A DNA stretch of 64,000 nt from Alkalibacterium sp. AK22 (lineage in GTDB: Bacteria > Bacillota > Bacilli > Lactobacillales > Carnobacteriaceae_A), in contig NZ_JANL01000036.1 of NCBI RefSeq assembly GCF_000585255.1, forward strand, positions 36,057-100,056. Direction: 5' to 3'. This document shows, one piece after another, positions 8,711-16,587 of this stretch (the stretch's first letter is position 1; each line of letters begins with the position of its first letter). The notes under the pieces are model-generated. The model was not told the origin of the DNA. It ran no database searches and saw nothing but the letters and a program-made list of their open reading frames with translations. The position numbers were made by a program, and so were the translations under genes.

Positions 8711-9520
8711 TCAGCTTTCCTGAAATTTCAGCTGTGAAGATTTTTTGGGCATAACGCTAAAGGTATTTTTGTATAACTGTACGGCAGCAACACCGACGAG
8801 AACCGCGGCACCTGCGAGTGCTACCCACTGGATCAGAGTAAAGTCTCCCTGATACCCTTCAGGATCGAACAGGTTGTTATAGATGCCAAAGTATCCCCAA
8901 GCAACCGGCAACGGGAAGACCGCATTCTGCAGGTCCAAAGATACGGCCAGGGTAATCAGAACAGCCACAATAAGAATCACGATGCTCCAGACTTCGTCTC
9001 CAATGCCAAAACCGTTCCATTCAATCTGTACCAGCCAGGTCGCAATATTGACTACTGTTGCAATCAAAAGCCAGCCTCCATAGAGACCAAAGGTTACTGG
9101 CAACAGCCACCGTTTTTTGCTGTGTATCTTACCCAGCTGCTTGACAATCGTGACCATAGTCAGCAGGAAGATGAAAATAAACAGTGAGGACAGGCCAATC
9201 CACAGGTAAGAGAACAGAACGATCCATAAAATATTGAATGCACAAGTAGCCCAAAAAAGATAACTGATCTTATGAATGGCTTTTTCGAAATAAGGTGACT
9301 TGTGTTTGATGATCATCACAATGACTGAGATGAAAAGTAGGGTGTAAATCACGCTCCATATGCTAAATGTGGATGATGCCGGCGTAATTAGCGTAGCATA
9401 CCGGTCGGATATTTCTTCCTGCGAGAGGCCGTTGATTACACCCATCGCCCCCATCGCGTTGACCACGAGAGTCAGTAGAAGTAGGCCTAGATTCACCCAC
9501 GCCTTAGTTTTTGCTTGCAT
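8711..9520 (-). CDS. TspO/MBR-related tryptophan-rich membrane protein
   Basis: A 269-residue membrane protein with about eight hydrophobic segments. Repeated Trp/Tyr-rich patches (TFSIWSVIYTLLF, FNILWIVLFSYLW, FGLYGGWL, VAWGYFGIY) resemble tryptophan-rich sensory proteins of the TspO/MBR group. It is longer than classical five-helix TspO (about 160 residues), matching the extended form seen in Firmicutes. A GAGAAGGAGG site stands before the ATG. It is monocistronic with a strong terminator. Ligand unknown; tetrapyrrole binding is family knowledge for short TspO only. Confidence 0.75.
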   Translation of the reverse strand: MQAKTKAWVNLGLLLLTLVVNAMGAMGVINGLSQEEISDRYATLITPASSTFSIWSVIYTLLFISVIVMIIKHKSPYFEKAIHKISYLFWATCAFNILWIVLFSYLWIGLSSLFIFIFLLTMVTIVKQLGKIHSKKRWLLPVTFGLYGGWLLIATVVNIATWLVQIEWNGFGIGDEVWSIVILIVAVLITLAVSLDLQNAVFPLPVAWGYFGIYNNLFDPEGYQGDFTLIQWVALAGAAVLVGVAAVQLYKNTFSVMPKKSSQLKFQES

Positions 9521-9685
9521 TCTTTTTCCTCCTTCTCAAAAATTAATCAATATGTCCCGGCAATATGCTGTCACAAATGAATTCACCAGGTTCATTTTTA
9601 ATTGTATCAGACATAAAGGAAACAAGCCCCTGATATACACCCGCTCATGTCCATTTATTCTAAACAGCTGGTCCGTTTATAGTGC

Positions 9686-9727
9686 AAAAAAACCGCTGCC
9701 TTTCCGTTCAGGGGAAACAGCGGTTTC
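9686..9727 (-). terminator. terminator of the DUF6671 gene
   Basis: AAACCGCTG pairs with CAGCGGTTT with an inner TTTCC/GGAAA stem, followed by seven T on the minus strand. Confidence 0.92.
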
Positions 9728-9787
9728 TTATCGTCTTTTTAATTTTCTATACAAGGCAGGTGCCGGTTCAAACCTCTTCTGTTGTAT

Positions 9788-10657
9788 TCATGGATTACAG
9801 AAAGAGCAGCTTCCAGGGTCCGCTTCCTCTATACCTTCCGGATAATATCTGTCTTCATTGTGCCCGCATCGGCTGCAGGCATAGGTCAAAGCCAGTGTTT
9901 GTTGGGTCGGCTGCCTGCACCACCCGCAGGGGAGGCCCTTGATCCGTTCAGTCACCATAAAGCCGGGGCAGCTGCAGGCCGGGCAAAGACTGTTCATATT
10001 CTTGATTAAATCATGTGTTGCTGCCTGTATAGCCTTCATACGTTTGGGATTGTACAAGGCCCTCATATCCGTCTCGATGCATGCTGTACCGTCTATTGAG
10101 CAATCCAGGACTGTCTGTACCGCTTTTTGTAAGCTACATTCATCAGTAATTCCTTTGAATAATTTTTGTGTTTTCTCAGACTGTCCGGCTGATCTGACGA
10201 CCATGCCCGCTTCTGGAAAGCCTGCAGCCAGGGCAAAAGCTAAAGCTTCATCGAAGTTCGCGACATGACCGTGCTTGAAGTTTGTTTCTGTACTAACCGA
10301 CATACCACTGATTTCCAGGTCATTTTTCTGATCCAATAGTAATATCAATTCGCGGTTGACAGCAAAGAAAGGGATAGCCGGATGTGGCCCAAATGTTCCT
10401 TCACTCGACAAAGCCAGCGTCTGACCGCTTATTTCCATTGCACTTTGCGCTTTATACCTGGCTGCTTCTAGCTGGTCTCCTCTGCGCTTAACCTCCCTTG
10501 TAAACGTTCCGAACTGATCAGAATCAAAATTACTCGGCACAGTTACGTCTATGTCGAATGCGTGCTTGAACAGCGGCGCAATTACTCGCTCTTTTTTATG
10601 CATAGTCCCCAGTACGGCCGTTCGCCCACTGAATATATTTTGCTTTTCCTTCACCAT
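9788..10657 (-). CDS. DUF6671 family zinc-ribbon protein
   Basis: A 289-residue protein that I place in DUF6671, a family without known biochemical function. The N-terminal half carries GRTAVLGTMHKKERVIAPL and a stretch SSEGTFGPHP, conserved in the family. The C-terminal quarter has four Cys-x-x-Cys pairs (CPAC, CGWC, CSRC, CSFC), consistent with two zinc ribbons. The start at MVKEKQ is chosen because AAGGTGAAC precedes this ATG; a GTG 27 codons upstream has no ribosome site. It is monocistronic. The zinc ribbons suggest nucleic acid or protein binding, which is inference. Confidence 0.78.
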   Translation of the reverse strand: MVKEKQNIFSGRTAVLGTMHKKERVIAPLFKHAFDIDVTVPSNFDSDQFGTFTREVKRRGDQLEAARYKAQSAMEISGQTLALSSEGTFGPHPAIPFFAVNRELILLLDQKNDLEISGMSVSTETNFKHGHVANFDEALAFALAAGFPEAGMVVRSAGQSEKTQKLFKGITDECSLQKAVQTVLDCSIDGTACIETDMRALYNPKRMKAIQAATHDLIKNMNSLCPACSCPGFMVTERIKGLPCGWCRQPTQQTLALTYACSRCGHNEDRYYPEGIEEADPGSCSFCNP

Positions 10658-10911
10658 GTTCACCTTATCTCCCATCCAGACTAGCAGACGTTTGTTCTTT
10701 ACGATGAATAGATTATCATTTTTCCTGTACAGTTGCACCCGATTCTAATAAAAAATCGAAAACAAGTCGGGACTTTTCAGCATACTCAGCTAAATAAAAA
10801 GGAATCCCTCAGTGAAGTCTCCTTTAAACAGAGATACGAATACACATTTACATCACTCCGATCAAACCAGATGCATCACTAGTCAATGCTCTTTTGACAT
10901 AAAGAGACTAT

Positions 10912-11718
10912 TCACCGGTTTAAAAAAGATAAAATCTGTTCATTGAAGTCATTGGCTTCATCAAATGCTCCGTGCCCAAGACCTTCATAGAGGACAAGCT
11001 TGCTTTCTTTTATTCTTTCTGCCATCTCTTCGCTGCTGCCCTTGCCTACTACATGATCCGTATCGCCTCCAATGACAAGCGTGGGCTGAGTAATAAACTG
11101 AAGGCTGTCGTATGCATTATGCTCTATGCAAGCAGTGGCTTGTATCTTGAAACGCTCGAGAGATTTAGGTTTTCCTATTCTAGTCAGTATTGGATAGAGC
11201 GGTCGATATTTCTTCGCTTTTTCTTCTGTATACGTTTTTTCTATAGAATCTATAAAGAAGCTTTGATAATCGTCTCTTTCTGCACAGTCAATCCAGCGGC
11301 CAATCGTCTGATCTAGCGTCTGATTAGGTCTGGAAACCGAAACAGCAAGTACAAGCCGGCGGACCATTTCCGGGTGATCGACAGCAAGATGCTGTCCAAT
11401 CATTCCTCCCTGTGAAACACCCAAAATATCTGCCTGACTGATTCCTGTTTTGATCATTGCCGTCTTCAGGTCATCAGCCATGTCTCGTGTAGAATACCCT
11501 TCTGACAAAGTATTTTTTCGGCTGAATACATATACTTTAAAGTCTTTGGCAAAGTCTCTAAACATGCGCGCTATGGTGAAACGCGCACCTTTGACTGTAC
11601 GCAGACCGTCCGATAAGCCCGGTATAATTACCAGCGGCTGCGCACCTTTCCCGAATGTGACATAATCCATCTCTGTTGTCCCGATCTTGACTTGTCCCTT
11701 TTTTGCCCCGTAAAACAT
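10912..11718 (-). CDS. alpha/beta-fold hydrolase
   Basis: A 268-residue serine hydrolase. The nucleophile elbow GVSQGG puts Ser102 in the catalytic place; the acid is likely the Asp in GGDTDHVVG and the base the His of GLGHGAF near residue 249. The oxyanion region IIPGLSDGL follows beta strand 3. A GGAGGTG site stands before the ATG. It is a free-standing gene. Esterase, lipase or C-C hydrolase activity cannot be told apart from sequence. Confidence 0.9.
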   Translation of the reverse strand: MFYGAKKGQVKIGTTEMDYVTFGKGAQPLVIIPGLSDGLRTVKGARFTIARMFRDFAKDFKVYVFSRKNTLSEGYSTRDMADDLKTAMIKTGISQADILGVSQGGMIGQHLAVDHPEMVRRLVLAVSVSRPNQTLDQTIGRWIDCAERDDYQSFFIDSIEKTYTEEKAKKYRPLYPILTRIGKPKSLERFKIQATACIEHNAYDSLQFITQPTLVIGGDTDHVVGKGSSEEMAERIKESKLVLYEGLGHGAFDEANDFNEQILSFLNR

Positions 11719-11948
11719 GGCAGCACCTCCATAAAGTTTATGTATGATTACATCGTGTTATGAACCTTGTTTTCTGGTTTTTATCCTATCTCTTATCTGC
11801 TCATTTTTTCACATGTTTCTCCAGTCCGATCCTGGTTCTATAGAACGGACATTACCCTTAAATATATCTGGTCCAAGAGGCTCAGACCTAATCAGTCTGT
11901 CTTGCTTCAAGTTTATCATATGTCGTGTTCAACTATCAGCATCATTCT

Positions 11949-13379
11949 TCATCTCAGTCCCCATTCTTTTTTGCGTGCTTCAAGGGATCTGGTCTGCTCA
12001 ACAATCGGTTTGTGCCAATCCGTCTTTTTCATTAGTGCATAAGGGTCATAAACGGTTTTTCCTGGCAAATCGGATGGCAGACCCAACCAGTGTTTTACAT
12101 ATAATCCTTTAGGATCATAACGGATTCCCTGATTGATTACATTGAAAGCTCTCATTTCTCGCGTGTCTGTTCCTACACCCGCTTGATAGGCCCAGTTCCC
12201 GTAATTACTAGCAGTATCAAAATCGATCAGCTGCTCTTCAAAGTACCTGGCTCCCCACAACCAGTTGACACCAAGATTTTTAGTCAGAAAACTCGCAGTA
12301 TTCTGTCGGGAACGATTGCTCATGTAACCAGTCTTCTTCAGCTCAGTCATGGCTGCATCTACAAGCGGGTACCCCGTCTGCCCGTTTTTCCAGGCATCAA
12401 AATATTCGTTATTATGAGACCACTGCCTTTCATAGTCCAGTAGACCTCTCAGCTCGAACAGTCGACTGCCAGTGGCCACGAGCAGCCACTGAAAATACTC
12501 TCTCCACAGCAACTCAAAAAACAGCCAGTAGCTGGATTCGTTCCGCTTGGATTGACTCTCCATATCCAAAATGCGCTGATAAACTCTTTTCGGGGACAGA
12601 CACCCTGAAGCTAGCCAGAAAGACAGCTTAGAACTATCGTCAAAAGACAGCATACCATCACGAGTCTCTTTATAGCTGAAGAGGCGGTCTGCTTGTCCCA
12701 CATACGTTTCCAGGCGCTTAAGAGCTGCTGTTTCTCCCCCCTTGACTGGATCTGTTCCTAAGTTTTCCCTCTTGCTTTTTGCACTATAAGCTCTATTATT
12801 ATCTGCATTAAGCTGTTTTTTTATCCAATCAGGAACAGGCGCTTCTTTGATCACTTCTCTTTCAACGGAATGGTAGGCACTATTTTTTTGTGGAATCTGA
12901 AGGGCCTTCTCCAACTTTTTTCTAAACTGAGTGAAAGACATGGGGAACTCACTAAGATCCATTGCTAGCTGATCCTTTCTCAGCAGCATATGTCCTTCCT
13001 TGATATGCCAGCGTACCTGAGGACTGCTCTCCTGGACCATAGCCAACTCCTGACTCTCTTCAACTCCTGGATGAGTATGGACATACACATCTCGGACTGA
13101 CTGCTCTTGCAGCCACTCAGGCAGCAGTTTGCTGCCTTTTCCTCTTAGCTCAACTAGGTCAATGCCCAGAATGCTGAGGGACTGTTTTAAATCCTCAAGG
13201 CTTTCTTCCAGAAAACGTTGCCTGTGTTGTCCCATCCGCTTTAGACCAGGTGTCTGTTCCGCCTCAAAACGTTTATCCCATATATACACCCCCTGAACTT
13301 TCTCTCCTGATTTTACTGCATCATAAAGAGCCTGGTGATCATGTACTCTTAAGTCATTTCTGAACCATACTACACGCAT
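11949..13379 (-). CDS. DASH-type cryptochrome/photolyase
   Basis: A 476-residue FAD protein. The N-terminal alpha/beta domain starts with VVWFRNDLRVHDHQAL. The C-terminal FAD domain carries ELLWREYFQW, TGYPLVDAAM, the block GYMSNRSRQNTASFL and SNYGNWAYQAGVGTD, a pattern nearer to DASH cryptochromes than to class I CPD photolyases. DASH proteins repair cyclobutane dimers in single-stranded or looped DNA. AAAGGAGTG precedes the ATG. It is monocistronic, with no light-sensor gene next to it. Class I photolyase is the alternative call; a family tree would separate them. Confidence 0.88.
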   Translation of the reverse strand: MRVVWFRNDLRVHDHQALYDAVKSGEKVQGVYIWDKRFEAEQTPGLKRMGQHRQRFLEESLEDLKQSLSILGIDLVELRGKGSKLLPEWLQEQSVRDVYVHTHPGVEESQELAMVQESSPQVRWHIKEGHMLLRKDQLAMDLSEFPMSFTQFRKKLEKALQIPQKNSAYHSVEREVIKEAPVPDWIKKQLNADNNRAYSAKSKRENLGTDPVKGGETAALKRLETYVGQADRLFSYKETRDGMLSFDDSSKLSFWLASGCLSPKRVYQRILDMESQSKRNESSYWLFFELLWREYFQWLLVATGSRLFELRGLLDYERQWSHNNEYFDAWKNGQTGYPLVDAAMTELKKTGYMSNRSRQNTASFLTKNLGVNWLWGARYFEEQLIDFDTASNYGNWAYQAGVGTDTREMRAFNVINQGIRYDPKGLYVKHWLGLPSDLPGKTVYDPYALMKKTDWHKPIVEQTRSLEARKKEWGLR

Positions 13380-13631
13380 ACTTTTTCACTCCTTTATTAA
13401 ATTATACACCATGGCCGCTCATACTGATGGCCTTCACGTTTCTGTGGTGGCTATGCAGCCTTTCCCTTCAGACCTTCCCCCTGATATCAAAGCAAAAAGG
13501 AGCCTGTTTAGACCCCTTTCCGGATGCTATTAGATTCACTGGACACCATAGCTATATTTGGGCGCCTATCGCAACCCCTTCTTTTCAAACCGACTATACG
13601 TTAAATGAACTATATCCCCTGACACGCTCAC

Positions 13632-14390
13632 TTATTCCAGATGTAGCTGAAAGAATTCGGGTACAATGTCAGGCTGCTTGCGACCGAGCAGATGCAACAC
13701 TAGTTTCGAAACCAAAACACCGGGGCCCAGTGCCTGTCCGACACTGATAGTCGGAATGGTTTCATTTAGAATCCATTCGGTAATTTTTTCTTCTGTCGCA
13801 TAGGCCGGCAGGCTCTTGCTGTAGCCTGAAGGGGGGAAGGTGTGTCCCTTGAGCGCTTCGATCGTTATATCCTCGGGTATGCCGACATACTCTTCAAGCT
13901 TCATGCCAGTAGGCGAGAACGTCATGACAGAAGTCCCAAAACCTAAAGCGACAGCTGTTGTAATAAAAAGATTTTTAGGTCTAGCTGCACGGTGCAGCGC
14001 CACAGATTCCGGAAAAGCAAAATAATCAATGGCGTCGATGACATAGTCAGCGCCCTCAAGAAAAGCATTGGCGTTTTCTGCAGTTACCCCGTCCAGGTAA
14101 CAGTCGATTTTCAGTTCAGGATTGATTGCCAGTAAATGACTTTTTAGCGCTTCAGCTTTTTTCAGCCCGACAGAAAGGTGAGTGGCGGCACACTGGCGAT
14201 TGATATTAGATACATCAAATACATCCGGGTCTGCCAGGATCAGTCTGCCTACACCCATACGTGCGAGCAGTTCAGCTGAAAAACCTCCAATACAGCCGCA
14301 TCCGGCGATGGCAACCGTTGAATCGTGCAGCTGCTGTACCTCTGCTTCTGACATGATACCTAAGTTCCTTGAAAATTGATCTTTAATCAT
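13632..14390 (-). CDS. ThiF/MoeB/E1-like adenylyltransferase
   Basis: A 252-residue member of the ThiF/MoeB/E1 superfamily, which adenylates a carboxylate (a protein C-terminus or small acid) with ATP. GCGCIGG (residues 30-36) is the nucleotide-binding loop, ADPD (53-56) contacts ribose, and NINRQ contains the arginine finger Arg65. The structural zinc Cys-x-x-Cys pairs of MoeB/ThiF are missing and there is no obvious catalytic cysteine, so it may release or hand over an acyl-adenylate rather than form a thioester. Its start overlaps the stop of the acyltransferase gene by one base (TAATG), so the two are translationally coupled. No ThiS/MoaD-like partner is nearby. Possible enzyme of small-molecule tailoring. 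Confidence 0.85.
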   Translation of the reverse strand: MIKDQFSRNLGIMSEAEVQQLHDSTVAIAGCGCIGGFSAELLARMGVGRLILADPDVFDVSNINRQCAATHLSVGLKKAEALKSHLLAINPELKIDCYLDGVTAENANAFLEGADYVIDAIDYFAFPESVALHRAARPKNLFITTAVALGFGTSVMTFSPTGMKLEEYVGIPEDITIEALKGHTFPPSGYSKSLPAYATEEKITEWILNETIPTISVGQALGPGVLVSKLVLHLLGRKQPDIVPEFFQLHLE

Positions 14391-15025
14391 TATTTTGCAT
14401 CCTCCAGTGTATAATCTTCTTCAGTCAAGTAGTCGTACAGTTTTTTACGTTTGACTTTTAAAGTCTCCAGGCACTCTTTCAGATCCAGTAGACAAGGAAT
14501 GGTCTTCGACCCTAGGTATACATTCGGTTCACCGATGACTTCAAAAGGAAATTTGAAAATACGGTGTAGATAGCGGTAAACACGTTCGTCAATACAGCAG
14601 ACCCAGTGCGTCAGATTGTTTTTAATTGAGTAATTCAGTACTGTTCTGATCAGCCCCAATCCTACATCATGCTGAGGCATCTTGGTGAATGCACTGATTT
14701 CTGCATATTTATCTGCCTCAAGTCCAGCAAGCTTGAGCTTTTCGTCATCAAATATTTTAAAATGTCTGATGGACGGCAGCTCATCCATAGGCATAAAAAT
14801 GAGGCGAGTGACTCCTACCACTTTCTTTTCAGGTTCAGTTTGAACAATAAAATACTTTGAATGATCGACATAAGGATCGTCTTCTCCCTGTTTAAAAAAT
14901 CCGACTTCCTGGTAGCGTTGATGGTGCATGGTAATAGCGTCATTCAGCATCGTATCCCCTACGACACTGAAACAGTACTCTTCTTTAGCTTCCAACAAAA
15001 AACACTCCTTTAGCATTTTTTTCAC
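14390..15025 (-). CDS. LuxI/FeeM-like N-acyltransferase (GNAT fold)
   Basis: A 211-residue protein with the order of motifs seen in autoinducer synthases and N-acyl-amino-acid synthases (FeeM group): a first helix with RYQEVGF, an acidic pair in DPYVDHS (Asp50, Asp54), GVTRLI (Arg74), AEISAFT (Glu109) and a C-terminal GEPNVYLG. Family members move an acyl chain from acyl-ACP to an amine. The start is a GTG with GAGGAG six bases upstream; ATG three codons on is an alternative. It overlaps the ThiF-like gene by one base and diverges from an HD-GYP gene. The acyl donor and acceptor are unknown. Family call moderately confident, signalling role inferred. Confidence 0.72.
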   Translation of the reverse strand: MKKMLKECFLLEAKEEYCFSVVGDTMLNDAITMHHQRYQEVGFFKQGEDDPYVDHSKYFIVQTEPEKKVVGVTRLIFMPMDELPSIRHFKIFDDEKLKLAGLEADKYAEISAFTKMPQHDVGLGLIRTVLNYSIKNNLTHWVCCIDERVYRYLHRIFKFPFEVIGEPNVYLGSKTIPCLLDLKECLETLKVKRKKLYDYLTEEDYTLEDAK

Positions 15026-15178
15026 ATTACTCCTCTATTAAATACAATTTTGTCATGAATTAAAAGCTTTTTCTGAATTTTTTTGCACCATTATTTATAT
15101 TTATGGTCTTTTTTCAAAAAAAGTGATACACTTTATGGTGTAAATAAGCGCCAAATACATAACTAGGATGAATGCCTA

Positions 15179-16393
15179 ATGAATAATATAGAAAACGTCC
15201 GCAACAAACTGTTCAAAAATCTTGTTTCGGATTATGACCAGAGTCTGAACCGTCAGATTTTATTGATTGCCCTGATTTATATTGTCATGAGCATCGGCTG
15301 GAATTCTGTTTTTCAGTGGTACAATCTGCCCTATTCTAGGGCAGATTTGAGTATACTATTGACTATTCTAGTTGTAGGCATAGGAATTGTCCTGCTCTTT
15401 CGCTTTGCACACTTTCATACCCGAACCAACACGCATATTATCCTTATTTTTATTATCTATATTATTGTCAGTTTATATTTTGGTTCCGGCTACTCAGAGG
15501 CCTGGAGTTACTTTTTGCTGATTCCTATCATTAACAGTCTTTACGGTAAGCGTTCACTGCTGCTTTCCTATTCCCTGATTGGTCTGATCAGTCTCTCAAC
15601 TGTCAGCTTTGTTTTCCCCACGTCCATCGATAACACGGCAGACAATATTGATATTTCAAACAGGATTTTACTTTATATTATCGTTGCGACCTTCAGCTAT
15701 TTACTGCTGGCCAAATTAAACATGCTTTACAATAAACAAGTCAATACGGTAGTTGAATCGCTGGAGAAAACAATCGAGCAGGTTGTCAAAAGTTTTATCA
15801 TTGCGATGGAAGCCAAAGACCAGTACACTTTTGGTCACAGCGAACGTGTCAGCAAATATGCGATGGCTTTAGGTGCTCAGCTTCCTGAGTTTCAAGATCC
15901 TCATCGGATGAAAAAATTGAGACTCAGCGGACTCCTTCATGATATTGGAAAAATTCATGTCTCTGAAAGTATTTTGACCAAGCCGGGTAAACTTACAGAC
16001 ATTGAATATAAAGAAATCAAAACGCATACCGTCCTCGGAACTCAAATGATTGAAAAAGTTGACGGTCTGGAAGACTTGAAAAATGGCGTACTGTACCATC
16101 ACGAACGCTGGGATGGTAAAGGATACCCCACTGGCCTCAAAGGATACCTGATTCCGATTGAAGCGCGTGTTCTGTCCATTGCTGATGCCTTTGATTCCAT
16201 GACGTCAACCAGAGCCTATAGAGACGGATTGTCTATGGAAGATGCCCTGTGTGAAATAGAAAAAGGCTTTGGGAGTCAGTTTGATCCGAGCCTTAAAGAG
16301 ATACTTGAGAAAGCTAAACCACAGTTTTTTGAAATTTATACAGCTGCTCAGGATTCGCTTGATGAATTCGAAAAAATAACCGACTTCCTTTGA
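15179..16393 (+). CDS. membrane HD-GYP domain protein, probable c-di-GMP phosphodiesterase
   Basis: A 404-residue protein with six or so transmembrane helices (residues about 27-180), a short coiled linker and a C-terminal HD-GYP domain. The metal ligands are present: GHSERV (His220), HDIGK (His254-Asp255), HH at 307-308 and GKGYP (Gly315-Pro317). HD-GYP enzymes linearise c-di-GMP to pGpG or GMP. The helical N-terminus is a probable sensor without a named domain. AGGATG lies before the ATG. It diverges from the acyltransferase-ThiF operon with about 150 bases between. The terminator stem begins inside the last codons. A diguanylate cyclase at 24649 may be its counterpart. Confidence 0.92.
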   Translation: MNNIENVRNKLFKNLVSDYDQSLNRQILLIALIYIVMSIGWNSVFQWYNLPYSRADLSILLTILVVGIGIVLLFRFAHFHTRTNTHIILIFIIYIIVSLYFGSGYSEAWSYFLLIPIINSLYGKRSLLLSYSLIGLISLSTVSFVFPTSIDNTADNIDISNRILLYIIVATFSYLLLAKLNMLYNKQVNTVVESLEKTIEQVVKSFIIAMEAKDQYTFGHSERVSKYAMALGAQLPEFQDPHRMKKLRLSGLLHDIGKIHVSESILTKPGKLTDIEYKEIKTHTVLGTQMIEKVDGLEDLKNGVLYHHERWDGKGYPTGLKGYLIPIEARVLSIADAFDSMTSTRAYRDGLSMEDALCEIEKGFGSQFDPSLKEILEKAKPQFFEIYTAAQDSLDEFEKITDFL

Positions 16394-16409
16394 GAAGTCG
16401 GTTATTTTT
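16371..16409 (+). terminator. terminator overlapping the HD-GYP stop codon
   Basis: AAAATAACCGACTTC pairs with GAAGTCGGTTATTTT. The left arm lies inside the coding sequence and the TGA stop is in the loop. Confidence 0.93.
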
Positions 16410-16587
16410 ATATTTCTTCTATAATCATTTTTTGTGACTGTGCTCTTTGGTTTTGAATCTACCACTATTGTCCACCCTCACATGATCACCCATAGGTAGT
16501 AAGAAAATACCGCCAAACAGAGTCACTCTATCATTCGACAGCGCTTTTCTTCTTATTTACGAAAGAAACGGAGTCGTGGTACACAGT

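Noticed and set aside
13427..13747. A 106-codon plus-strand frame before the photolyase
   Set aside because: It overlaps the end of the ThiF-like gene antisense and lacks a ribosome site.
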